Position numbers and translations under genes: made by a program. A DNA stretch of 64,000 nucleotides. Origin: Henriciella sp. (GTDB lineage Bacteria > Pseudomonadota > Alphaproteobacteria > Caulobacterales > Hyphomonadaceae). Of the stretch, positions 19,119 to 26,875 are shown piece after piece (the first letter of the stretch is position 1; each line of letters begins with the position of its first letter). The stretch lies in NCBI GenBank assembly GCA_013213785.1, contig JABSPZ010000007.1, forward strand, positions 62,001 through 126,000, read 5' to 3'. Under the pieces are notes generated by a model that worked only from the letters and a program-made list of their open reading frames with translations, was not told the origin of the DNA and did not search any database.

Positions 19119-19451
19119 ATGCAAACCAAAGTAAATGCTATCCTTGCCGCTCTGGCGCTAGCATCCGTTTCAACACTTCACGCCGCCGCAGAGGATGATC
19201 CAATGCGGGTCGAAATTAAGTATGACCGCACAGCGCCCATCTCGAAAAGCTACAGTCGAGCTTTGTCGGTCGCCCGCAAGGCGTGTCAGGTCAATGGCCG
19301 ACTCGTTGAGATGAAGCGCTACCTAGAAAAGACCTGTGTTGCGCCGATTGTGGCACAATTTGTTCTCCAGACAGAAAACCAGGAGCTGATTGCTTATTAT
19401 GAAAGGCGGATGGGCGAGCCCCTTGTTTTCGTCCCGTTTGTTGCCGACTAA
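19119..19451 (+). CDS. Small secreted UrcA-like protein
   Basis: A 110-residue product with a signal peptide (cleavage near Ala-Ala-Ala, about residue 24). The mature part begins with a short beta strand (MRVEIKYDRTAP) and then a helical segment with two Cys (ARKACQVNGR ... LEKTCVAPIVAQFV). This order resembles the UrcA family of small periplasmic proteins common in Caulobacterales and sphingomonads, whose function is unknown. The match is by pattern only. The start is chosen for its strong AGGAGG; twenty upstream codons of the open frame are discarded. Confidence 0.65.
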   Translation: MQTKVNAILAALALASVSTLHAAAEDDPMRVEIKYDRTAPISKSYSRALSVARKACQVNGRLVEMKRYLEKTCVAPIVAQFVLQTENQELIAYYERRMGEPLVFVPFVAD

Positions 19452-21016
19452 CCCGGCACAACGGCCGCGATAAGGCGTGGTCCTGGCGCAGCGATTGCCT
19501 CCGCCAGGGCCTCGTCAAACGCCTCAGCCGTCGTCGCTTCCACAGCTGGGACACCCATACTGGTCGAAAGCTGGACCCAATTGATATCCGGTCCGCCAAT
19601 CGACAACATGTTCTTCGCCGTAGGGCCCGGATTCCCAGCGCCTGTTCGATACAGCTCAATGTTCAAGATGCGGTACGAGTGATTGACGAACACGATCGTC
19701 GTGACGTCCGAGCCTTCGCGCGCCATGCTCCACAGGGCTTGGTTTGTATACATGCCGGCGCCGTCACCAGAGAGGCAGATTACTTTTCGGTCCGGCGCAG
19801 CGATGGCGGCACCCAAAGCGAGCGGCATGCCCTGCCCGATTGCTCCACCTGTCAGCATCATCCAATCATGCGGCTGCGCATTTTGGGTCGGCAAGTAAGA
19901 GAGCAACCCGTTTGACACGCCATCGTCTGAAACCAGAGCGTTCTCCGGCAGGTGACGCGCGAGGCTTTGCCCCACACTCTGCGCGGTGAGATCGCCCGTG
20001 GGGGCATCTGGTTGTTTCAAAACCTCGACGGGCGCGGAGTCCGTGGCGCCCATCGCGTCGGCGAGCGCAGTCAGTGTTCCAGCGCTATCAGTGCTGGCAT
20101 CGCCAAGGTCGAGCAGCTGACACCCTTCTGGGACAAGAAGGCTCGGTTTGCCAGGATAAGAAAAGAAGGCAACGGGCGCATTTGTTCCGGCGAGGATCAT
20201 GAGGTCAGTGCCCGACAGATCATCCATGGCGCCTTCAGCAAAATACTGCATTCGCTCCGGCGCGAACACACCCGCGCCGCGGCGCATTTTGCCATAGAAT
20301 GTATCCGTCATGACGCGGACACCCGCCGCTTTTAAACGCGCTGCCGCTTTCAAGCCGTCTTCTGTGAGCGCCGTACCATTCATAATGATAACGGGTTTCG
20401 ACGCATCAGCGATCGCGGCCGCTGCCGCGTTGATGCGGTCTTCGGAAACCTCTCGAAGCGACGGCGTCGATAGAGACTCGCCGAGTTTACCGCCTTCAAG
20501 CCAAGCGCTATCGGCCGGCAGCAATAGAGAAACCGGTCCAGGCTTTGGGCCAAAACTCGCAGCATAAGCTTCCGCCGCCAAAGCCCCTGTTTGGTCCGCT
20601 TTATTCGCGGACTTGATCCATCGGGAATTTGGCCCTGCGAGGCCCACAATGTCTGATGTCAAAGGTGCATCATATTTAAGGTGCGGAACTGCATGGTCGC
20701 CGATGACATTGATCATCGGCGTATTCGCCCGGCCCGCATTGTGAATGTTTGCGCCCGCATTGAGGTAGCCAGCGCCCAAGTGCAGCAGCGTCATCGCCGG
20801 CGTTCCAGCAACACGCGCATAGCCATCCGCCGCGCCGGTCGCGACGCCTTCAAACAAACATAAGACCGAACGAATACGAGGTTCCCCATCCAGCGCGGTG
20901 ACGAGGTGCATTTCGGATGTGCCGGGATTGGCGAAGCAGGCTGTGACGCCATGGTCTGCAAGGGTTCCGACCAAAGCCTGTGCTCCAGTCATCTCATTTG
21001 CATCTTGCTCGCTCAT
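19448..21016 (-). CDS. TPP-dependent enzyme, acetolactate synthase large-subunit-like
   Basis: Thiamine-diphosphate enzyme of 522 residues in three domains. The N-terminal Pyr domain has the activating Glu in LFEGVATGAADGYARVAG. The central domain contains 'ASKPVIIMNGTALTEDGLKA'. The C-terminal PP domain has the cofactor motif GDGAGMYTNQALWSMARE and, later, an Asn/Tyr loop (VFVNHSYRILNIEL). The absence of a small-subunit gene, the sequence 'CFANPGTSEMHLVTALD' and the short length point to the acetolactate synthase-like/benzoylformate-decarboxylase-like group rather than true IlvB. The substrate is not predictable. It follows the acyl-CoA synthetase gene on the same strand after 245 bases. Confidence 0.85.
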   Translation of the reverse strand: MSEQDANEMTGAQALVGTLADHGVTACFANPGTSEMHLVTALDGEPRIRSVLCLFEGVATGAADGYARVAGTPAMTLLHLGAGYLNAGANIHNAGRANTPMINVIGDHAVPHLKYDAPLTSDIVGLAGPNSRWIKSANKADQTGALAAEAYAASFGPKPGPVSLLLPADSAWLEGGKLGESLSTPSLREVSEDRINAAAAAIADASKPVIIMNGTALTEDGLKAAARLKAAGVRVMTDTFYGKMRRGAGVFAPERMQYFAEGAMDDLSGTDLMILAGTNAPVAFFSYPGKPSLLVPEGCQLLDLGDASTDSAGTLTALADAMGATDSAPVEVLKQPDAPTGDLTAQSVGQSLARHLPENALVSDDGVSNGLLSYLPTQNAQPHDWMMLTGGAIGQGMPLALGAAIAAPDRKVICLSGDGAGMYTNQALWSMAREGSDVTTIVFVNHSYRILNIELYRTGAGNPGPTAKNMLSIGGPDINWVQLSTSMGVPAVEATTAEAFDEALAEAIAAPGPRLIAAVVPG

Positions 21017-21093
21017 ATCCTGCCCTCACTGGTTACGTGTTTTGCAACGTCTCTAGCGCGAAGAATAAGAAAGAACAGACCCAACTTTCCCAA

Positions 21094-21120
21094 GACGGGA
21101 CGACACAGGGTCGTCCCGTC
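21094..21120. repeat. Perfect 10-base inverted repeat
   Basis: GACGGGACGA and TCGTCCCGTC flank a 7-base loop between two same-strand genes. No T run follows on either strand, so it is an atypical terminator, an operator of the TPP-enzyme gene, or a processing hairpin. Confidence 0.7.
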
Positions 21121-21261
21121 AGGGTCCGTAGACAAGCCACAAAGGGGATATGGCTGCGAGGGAACAAATGTCCGCGCCTCGCCGGAACCATATCCGCCCT
21201 CGAATTCAGAAATTCAAGTCACGAATATACACGACAACTGCAATAAATCTGTATTCGAATG

Positions 21262-23124
21262 TTACAGTATAATGACATCGCCCTCGATGCGAGCATCATA
21301 GAGCCGTGACACATCTTCTGATCGCAAGGTTTGGGCCTTGTTTTGATTGATGTATCCCTTCTCAGTGATCTCACCCGCGTCGGCTTGGGGTAGTGTCGGC
21401 TGCAGCAGGATCCGCGCGATCCGGTTAGCTGCATTTGGGTGCTGCTGATTGTGCGTTGTGAGGCCTGCGCGCACCGAATCGATCACTTTCGGGTGCTTCG
21501 CTAGCTGATCGAGCGGCAAGTTTTCCCCAACCAAGCGCTGGCAATAGCCTTCGTTCAAAAAACCAAGCAAGCAGACCTCGTCTTTGTTGAGCCCGCATAC
21601 AACGGCATCAGAGAGCGCGCCATCAACCGCCTGTACGGCTTGCACACGCAGCTTGCCCGCTGAGACCCAGGTGCCATTGGCGAGCTTAAACTCTTCCGCC
21701 GTCCGCCCATCGAAGGCGAGGCCTTTGTTTGGATTATCCGGATCGGCGAACCGGACCGCATCGCCTAAGCGATAGAAACCCTCTTCATCGAAGGCGGCTT
21801 TGGTCTTCTCTTCATTACGGTAATAGCCCGGGGTGACATTCACGCCTTTGACGCGAAGCTCCATTTTCTCACCCGCGGGAACCAGTTTGAACGTATTGCC
21901 CGGCAAAGGCAGACCGATCAGCCCCATCGTATCATTTGGCCAATGGACATTGCTAGCTGTAGGTGCTGTCTCTGTCGCGCCATAGCCAGCCGAAAGGGAA
22001 ATCCGTTTGCCCGTCACGCGGACCGCAACATTCTGAATGCGCTCGTAAATATCCTGCCCCATCGCGGCGCCGCCATAGGCCATGGAGCAGATCCGCTTGA
22101 AGAAGGTCTCGGCCAGCTCATCGTCGCGTTCAAACTCTGTCGCGAGCGCGGCCCAAGCCGCCGGCACTGTGGTGTGCTGCGTCGTCGACACTTCTTTCAT
22201 GTTGCGGATCATTTCCGGCAAACGCGCGGGCGTTGGGGCGCCCCAATCCAAATAGAGTGTTCCGCCCCAGTCGGTCATATTGTGTAGGATTGCATTGGCA
22301 CCGTACGTATGGCTCCAGGGTAGGAAGTTGCACATCACTTGGCTACCGCCTGAGACTTCCGCGAGGCGGTCTTCGTCCCAAACCGAGCGGATCATTTTCG
22401 CATTCGCGGCAATCATACCATGTGTGTTGATCACGGCTTTTGGTTCACCGGTTGAGCCTGAGGTCAGCATAAATTTTGCGGTCGTTTCCGGTGTCAGTCG
22501 GTCATAGGCCTCGGCGACTGAGTTTCCGCCGGGCACAGCGAACTCGCCCAAATCCTGAGATTGGTATCCGCTCGGCGCATTGCGCGAATACAGAACCAGG
22601 CGTTCTCCCACCTGCATACCGTCCAGACCGCGCTGATACTCAGTGCCATCTTCAACATAGATGAATTTCGGCTCAACCAGCTCGTCGACATAATTAAGCC
22701 GCGCAAAGTCTTGGCTCAGCAAGGCGTAAGCGGGTGTGACTGGGACCACCGGGCACCCGGCGAGCATAGCGCCGTACATGACCAGCGCATGATCAATCGT
22801 ATTACGCGACAAGATCATAACCGGTGCGTCGGCTCCGGCATTCAAAAAGCCCTGCGCGATCGCCTGCACTTTCGTCCAAGCCTCGGCATAGCTGATTTCT
22901 TGCCACCCGGGTTTCGACGGGTCTACTGGATCACGCTGAGCCAACCATGTCCGGTCGGGCGCCTGCTCTGCCCAGTATTTTAGCGGCCACAACATATGTG
23001 GCGGATGCTCTTTCAAGGGGTGACCGTTATCGAGGAGGATTGAACCATCATCCCGCTGATCGACCGTCATCGCTTGCGGCAAGTAAGGCACCTCGCGAAA
23101 AGGAATATGACTGGTTTCACTCAT
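21262..23124 (-). CDS. AMP-forming acyl-CoA synthetase, feruloyl-CoA synthase-like
   Basis: ANL-superfamily enzyme of 620 residues that activates a carboxylic acid to its CoA thioester. The P-loop reads FMLTSGSTGEPKAVINTH, the A5 region is SAGYGATETAPTA and the A8 region contains FYRLGDAVRFADPDNPNKG then AFDGRTAEEFKLANGTWVS. The long form with an N-terminal 'REVPYLPQAMTVDQRDDGSI' segment and EEFKL in place of the usual Asp-Lys-Ile matches feruloyl-CoA synthase relatives, so aromatic acids are plausible substrates. The canonical C-terminal catalytic Lys is replaced by a divergent end (LPQADAGEITEKGYINQNKA). Its start lies three bases after the K+ channel stop, so the two are cotranscribed. Confidence 0.87.
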   Translation of the reverse strand: MSETSHIPFREVPYLPQAMTVDQRDDGSILLDNGHPLKEHPPHMLWPLKYWAEQAPDRTWLAQRDPVDPSKPGWQEISYAEAWTKVQAIAQGFLNAGADAPVMILSRNTIDHALVMYGAMLAGCPVVPVTPAYALLSQDFARLNYVDELVEPKFIYVEDGTEYQRGLDGMQVGERLVLYSRNAPSGYQSQDLGEFAVPGGNSVAEAYDRLTPETTAKFMLTSGSTGEPKAVINTHGMIAANAKMIRSVWDEDRLAEVSGGSQVMCNFLPWSHTYGANAILHNMTDWGGTLYLDWGAPTPARLPEMIRNMKEVSTTQHTTVPAAWAALATEFERDDELAETFFKRICSMAYGGAAMGQDIYERIQNVAVRVTGKRISLSAGYGATETAPTASNVHWPNDTMGLIGLPLPGNTFKLVPAGEKMELRVKGVNVTPGYYRNEEKTKAAFDEEGFYRLGDAVRFADPDNPNKGLAFDGRTAEEFKLANGTWVSAGKLRVQAVQAVDGALSDAVVCGLNKDEVCLLGFLNEGYCQRLVGENLPLDQLAKHPKVIDSVRAGLTTHNQQHPNAANRIARILLQPTLPQADAGEITEKGYINQNKAQTLRSEDVSRLYDARIEGDVIIL

Positions 23125-23127
23125 GGC

Positions 23128-23910
23128 TTAGCCCGCACCTTTGGTTTCAATTTGGATGCGTGTCCCGCAATGCTTGCAGTGGATCGCATCAGGATCGTGT
23201 CGCGTCAGTCCGCATGCCTCACACGTATAGTCAACCTTGCCGCCGGGGAGTGTGATTGCCCGTAACAGCCGCAAGAATAAAGTCAGTCCGAGGACCATGA
23301 TGACGACGGCGAGCATGCGCCCCCATGGTCCCTCCATCAGAATGTCGCCATATCCAGTTGTCGTCAGACTGGTGACTGTAAAATAGAGGGCGTCGACATA
23401 GTTCTGGATGCCAGGATTGCTGTCCTTCTGAAGCACATAAACGAGGCCCGCCATTAAGAAGACGAAGACGACCAGGTTCGTCACTCGGTCAAAGATCGCT
23501 TCATGCTGCTTCAAATAGGAAGACACGCTTTTCAAACGTTTCAGCAGCGTAAACGCACGAATGATCCGAACCGCGCGCAACAGTCTGAGGAAGGCAAGGT
23601 TCTGCGTGAACAGCGGCGCGAGCATCGAGATCACAACAATAATGTCTGCCCAATTGTAAAAGCGTCGCCAGAAGAGTGTCTTTGGTTGCGCTATATAAAA
23701 GCGGGCCGCGAGGTCCAGCGCGATCACACCGCCGATGACATAATCTGCGATTGGATGCGAAACCCCTTCTCCCCGAAACGGCGCCCACAAGAAGTAAGCA
23801 ATCGTGACAATGTCAAAGGTCAGGAGTGCCAGCCGAAAATAATACGGCCCCGCCCCGTGCCCCTCATACAGCCAGAACAATTGCCGGTTTAACCCTTTGC
23901 GCTCGCTCAA
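23128..23910 (-). CDS. Voltage-gated-type K+ channel with C-terminal zinc ribbon
   Basis: Six-helix potassium channel. The selectivity filter is TTTGYGD in the pore loop, and an S4-like helix carries regularly spaced Arg (FLRLLRAVRIIRAFTLLKRL). A pair of CxxC motifs follows S6 (CEACGL ... CKHCGT), forming a small zinc ribbon in the cytosol instead of a cyclic-nucleotide or RCK domain. The start is a TTG with GGGAG nine bases upstream, giving 260 residues; a TTG at 24033 would add 41 residues but has no ribosome-binding site, and no ATG is suitable. The gene is first in a unit with an acyl-CoA synthetase. Confidence 0.85.
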   Translation of the reverse strand: MSERKGLNRQLFWLYEGHGAGPYYFRLALLTFDIVTIAYFLWAPFRGEGVSHPIADYVIGGVIALDLAARFYIAQPKTLFWRRFYNWADIIVVISMLAPLFTQNLAFLRLLRAVRIIRAFTLLKRLKSVSSYLKQHEAIFDRVTNLVVFVFLMAGLVYVLQKDSNPGIQNYVDALYFTVTSLTTTGYGDILMEGPWGRMLAVVIMVLGLTLFLRLLRAITLPGGKVDYTCEACGLTRHDPDAIHCKHCGTRIQIETKGAG

Positions 23911-24149
23911 CGCTCTGTTCTCCCAACCAAAAAGTCTGTGCGAACTATGACGGAGCTCGCAGACCGTGTCACCCGCACCGCGCAGGCCCGACAAAATCGA
24001 AGGCAAGGGCAAGCGCTGAAATCGTGATGTCAATTCGATGTGAGCGAAGGTGATGTCGGGTTGATCAGACGTTAAGTGCCGGGTCCCCGCGAGCCGTATA
24101 GATCCATCGCCAAGCAGAACACAAAACGGTTTTCAGAAGGACCTCGCCC

Positions 24150-24884
24150 ATGTCTCGCCTCGCTCTAAGCGTACTTACCGCCGCCTCTCTAATGGGGCTC
24201 TCCACTTATGCAGACCAAGAGCCTGGCTTCTATGTCTCTGGTTTTGTCGGCGCTGGATTTCCAAGCGACGCCAGTTTGCGCGGGACACAAGATCCTGTCG
24301 CTGGCGCCCCCGGCACAGCAGGGGCCCCTGCGAGCATCAATGCTGACTTTGACAGCGACACCACGCTCGGCATCGCGCTCGGATACAAAACACCTTGGGA
24401 GTTCTTTGGACTGTTCAACACGCGCCTAGAGCTTGAATACTCAACCCTAGACGTCGATGTCAGTGATGGCAGCTTCAACAGTGGCTCACAGCCTTTCTCC
24501 GGCGATGCGAGCATCGATTTCTTCCTCGTCAACAATTATAGCGACATCATCTGGGACGATGACCAAACGGTCGTGCCTTACGTCGGTGGCGGCATCGGCA
24601 TCGCGAATGTTGATGCAAACATCCTCTATGCCGGTGGCGGCGCGACAGAGCCAAACTTCGCAGCAACAGGCTATGATACAGGCCTGGCCAGCACATTTGC
24701 AGGCGGCCTGACTTGGCTGACGGGCACGCAATGGGAAGTGTATGGCGAAGCGCGTTACTACCAGATCCGCGATCTCGAATTCGAACGCCGCTTTATCGGC
24801 GGCGGCGCCGATCTGTTCAATGCGCGCGTCGACGATGATTTTGATGGCACCAGTTTCACCATCGGCGCTCGTTATAAGTTCTAA
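24150..24884 (+). CDS. Outer-membrane beta-barrel protein
   Basis: The 244-residue product has a signal peptide (about residues 1-21) and alternating-pattern strands with periodic aromatic residues: GFYVSGFVGAGFP, TLGIALGYKTPW, LELEYSTLDV, VVPYVGGGIGIANV, 'TQWEVYGEARYYQIRDLEFE' and a terminal Phe in FTIGARYKF. This fits an eight-stranded OmpA-like/Omp25-type barrel. An AAGGA site precedes the ATG. The 3' UTR carries two hairpins and repeated CCTCCCC motifs and may give rise to a separate RNA. Confidence 0.85.
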   Translation: MSRLALSVLTAASLMGLSTYADQEPGFYVSGFVGAGFPSDASLRGTQDPVAGAPGTAGAPASINADFDSDTTLGIALGYKTPWEFFGLFNTRLELEYSTLDVDVSDGSFNSGSQPFSGDASIDFFLVNNYSDIIWDDDQTVVPYVGGGIGIANVDANILYAGGGATEPNFAATGYDTGLASTFAGGLTWLTGTQWEVYGEARYYQIRDLEFERRFIGGGADLFNARVDDDFDGTSFTIGARYKF

Positions 24885-24977
24885 GACATTCCTCCCCTTT
24901 CTAAGAGATACCTCCCCTCTCTCAATCTCTTAGAGTCAGCCCGGCAACGTCCTCTCTCCGTTGCCGGGCTTTTTTTG
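24885..24977 (+). ncRNA. Candidate 3'-UTR-derived small RNA with CCUCCCC motifs
   Basis: Immediately after the barrel gene's stop the sequence has CCTCCCC at 24892-24898, then a 9-base inverted repeat CTAAGAGAT / ATCTCTTAG (24901-24909 and 24925-24933) whose loop displays a second CCTCCCC. The long GC terminator follows. An exposed CCUCC is complementary to ribosome-binding sites and is the hallmark of several alphaproteobacterial small RNAs. Whether the tail is processed off the mRNA or has its own promoter is not visible. Confidence 0.4.
24938..24976 (+). terminator. Strong Rho-independent terminator
   Basis: AGCCCGGCAACG pairs perfectly with CGTTGCCGGGCT across a 9-base pyrimidine loop, followed by a run of seven T. 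It ends the outer-membrane protein transcript. Confidence 0.95.
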
Positions 24978-25018
24978 TCAGGATGACATCTGGCGCGGGG
25001 CACCCTAAATGCCGAACT

Positions 25019-25912
25019 ATGGCTTCTCCCTTTACCTACCTGCCCCATCGCGCGGTCTTGTCCTTAGCAGGACCAGACTCGATCACTCTGCTCGAGCGCC
25101 TCGTCACCAATGCGACTGACAATTGGACGCCTGGCGAGACGCGTTATGGCGCTCTGCTCACCCCCCAAGGCAAAGTGATCGCAGATTTTCTCGCAATCCG
25201 AACCAGCGAGGGTGTGCTTCTGGATGTCGCTGAAGCGCATGTGGATGACCTTGCCAAACGCCTCAAACTGTTCCGCCTCCGCAGCAAGGTTGAGATCGAA
25301 CGCCTGGACGAGGTGTTTGTGGTCGCGGGCACCGAAGATGCGCCGGAGGGCGTGCGTCCAATCTCAGGGGCGCAGCACGTCTACCTCGACAGCCGATATC
25401 CCGGCGGACGATTGCGCGGGCTGGCAACCAAAGAGAGCTGGGCCGCTTGGTATGGCTATCATCCCGCGGAATGGTCACGCCCCATAGATGTCTACCATCG
25501 CGATCGGATTCAAAACGGTGTGCCAGAACAGGGGTTTGATTTTGGCAACGCTGACGCATTTCCGGCCGACATCAATATGGATATGCTTGGCGGCGTTGCG
25601 CTGAACAAAGGCTGCTTTGTTGGCCAAGAAGTGGTGAGCCGTATGCATCGACGCGGGACAATCAGAAAGCGCACGCTGACCGTGCAATTGCCTGCAAACC
25701 TGGAAGCCTCCGTTGGCGCGGACATCGTTGCGCCATCTCCGATCGGAAACGTCACCAGCGCCGAAGGGTCCCTGGGACTAGCTCGCATTCGCTTCGATCG
25801 ATGGGCGAAGGCAGACGCGAGCGGCGCAGCCGTGACCATAGATGAAACCCCTGTCATAATTACAAAACCGGATTGGCTTCAGGCCGAACTGGCCGCTATG
25901 GACGAAGCATGA
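25019..25912 (+). CDS. ygfZ: YgfZ/GcvT folate-binding Fe-S maintenance protein
   Basis: Tetrahydrofolate-binding protein involved in maintenance of certain Fe-S enzymes. The diagnostic motif is KGCFVGQEVVSRMHRRG near residue 195-211, with the essential Cys. Upstream are 'LLERLVTNATDNWTPGETRY' and ALLTPQGKVIADFLAIR, typical of the family. The start is at MASPFTYL, and twelve upstream codons are excluded as they lie in the terminator-proximal leader. The 297-residue length fits. It overlaps tag by four bases (ATGA), and a small lipoprotein gene overlaps tag in turn. Confidence 0.93.
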   Translation: MASPFTYLPHRAVLSLAGPDSITLLERLVTNATDNWTPGETRYGALLTPQGKVIADFLAIRTSEGVLLDVAEAHVDDLAKRLKLFRLRSKVEIERLDEVFVVAGTEDAPEGVRPISGAQHVYLDSRYPGGRLRGLATKESWAAWYGYHPAEWSRPIDVYHRDRIQNGVPEQGFDFGNADAFPADINMDMLGGVALNKGCFVGQEVVSRMHRRGTIRKRTLTVQLPANLEASVGADIVAPSPIGNVTSAEGSLGLARIRFDRWAKADASGAAVTIDETPVIITKPDWLQAELAAMDEA

Positions 25913-26493
25913 CTGAACACACGCCTTGTGCCTGGGCTCCAATAGATGACCCACTCTACCGTGACTATCACGACACGGAATGGGGCGTGCCGGAATATGA
26001 TAGCCGGGCTTTATGGGAGAAGCTGCAGCTCGATGGCATGCAAGCTGGCCTCGCTTGGATCACCATCCTGCGCAAGCGCGAGACGATGCGCGAAGAGTTC
26101 GACAATTTCGACCCGGAGAAGATTGCGCGATGGGATCAAAAACGGATCGATAAAGCGCTGACCAATCCAGGCATTATCCGCAGCCCTAAGAAAATAGAGA
26201 GCTGCATTGGCAACGCCCAGGCCTTCTTGGATGCTGCTGACAAAGGCGAAGACTTCTCCGATTTTTGTTGGAACTTCGTCGACGGCAAACCGATCGTCCA
26301 CCAGTTGGAAAATTATAGAGACGGACCAACAAAGACAGAGATTTCAGAGGCTTGCTCGAAAGCCTTGAAGCAGCGCGGCCATAAGTTTGTTGGCCCAACA
26401 ATCGTCTACGCTTGGATGCAAGCGTGCGGTCTGTACAACGATCACGAAGTCGGATGCGTCCGGCACAAAGAAGTCCAGGAGTATTATCGATGA
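25909..26493 (+). CDS. tag: DNA-3-methyladenine glycosylase I
   Basis: Base-excision repair enzyme that removes 3-methyladenine from DNA. N-terminal Cys with WAPIDDPLYRDYHDTEWGVP and the C-terminal 'GLYNDHEVGCVRH' supply the Cys-His-His-Cys zinc snap of Tag. The catalytic-pocket region reads MQAGLAWITILRKRE, with Glu in the conserved place, and 'FVGPTIVYAWMQACG' forms the late helix. 194 residues, normal for the family. The ATG overlaps the ygfZ stop, and the stop overlaps the start of the next gene. Confidence 0.95.
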   Translation: MTEHTPCAWAPIDDPLYRDYHDTEWGVPEYDSRALWEKLQLDGMQAGLAWITILRKRETMREEFDNFDPEKIARWDQKRIDKALTNPGIIRSPKKIESCIGNAQAFLDAADKGEDFSDFCWNFVDGKPIVHQLENYRDGPTKTEISEACSKALKQRGHKFVGPTIVYAWMQACGLYNDHEVGCVRHKEVQEYYR

Positions 26494-26747
26494 AAACTGC
26501 ACTTGCCCTATCGCTTATGCTCGTCGCAACGGCTTGTGTGTCCAACACTGAGTTCGATCGGGATCGCGCCTATGCCAAATGCGAATCCATTTCGGTGAAA
26601 TCCACGCGTGATCGCTGCATCGCCGATGCGATCAGCCAGGCTGAACGTGAGCGGGCACGAGACAATGAACGCCTCGCGCAAAGCCATGAAGACGCTGAAC
26701 GCCGCGAGCTTGGCCGGGAAATCGCTGGCGCCGAGATCGATCAATAA
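26490..26747 (+). CDS. Small lipoprotein
   Basis: An 85-residue product with lipobox Val-Ala-Thr-Ala-Cys (Cys16) after a short hydrophobic signal. The mature part is a highly charged helix rich in Arg, Glu and Asp ('AERERARDNERLAQSHEDAE'), probably a coiled coil in the periplasm, with two further Cys near residues 31 and 44. The ATG overlaps the tag stop (ATGA), so it is translated in the same operon. No named family. Confidence 0.8.
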   Translation: MKTALALSLMLVATACVSNTEFDRDRAYAKCESISVKSTRDRCIADAISQAERERARDNERLAQSHEDAERRELGREIAGAEIDQ

Positions 26748-26875
26748 AGCGCCGGTTAAAGACCGCCACGTCTGCTGATCTCCGAATTCCGGAATGCCGT
26801 GCTCTGACCCCGGCACGTTCATAGTTTGAACACAGTCCGAAGCAAATAAGTGATCAATCGCTCACGGAGATCACG

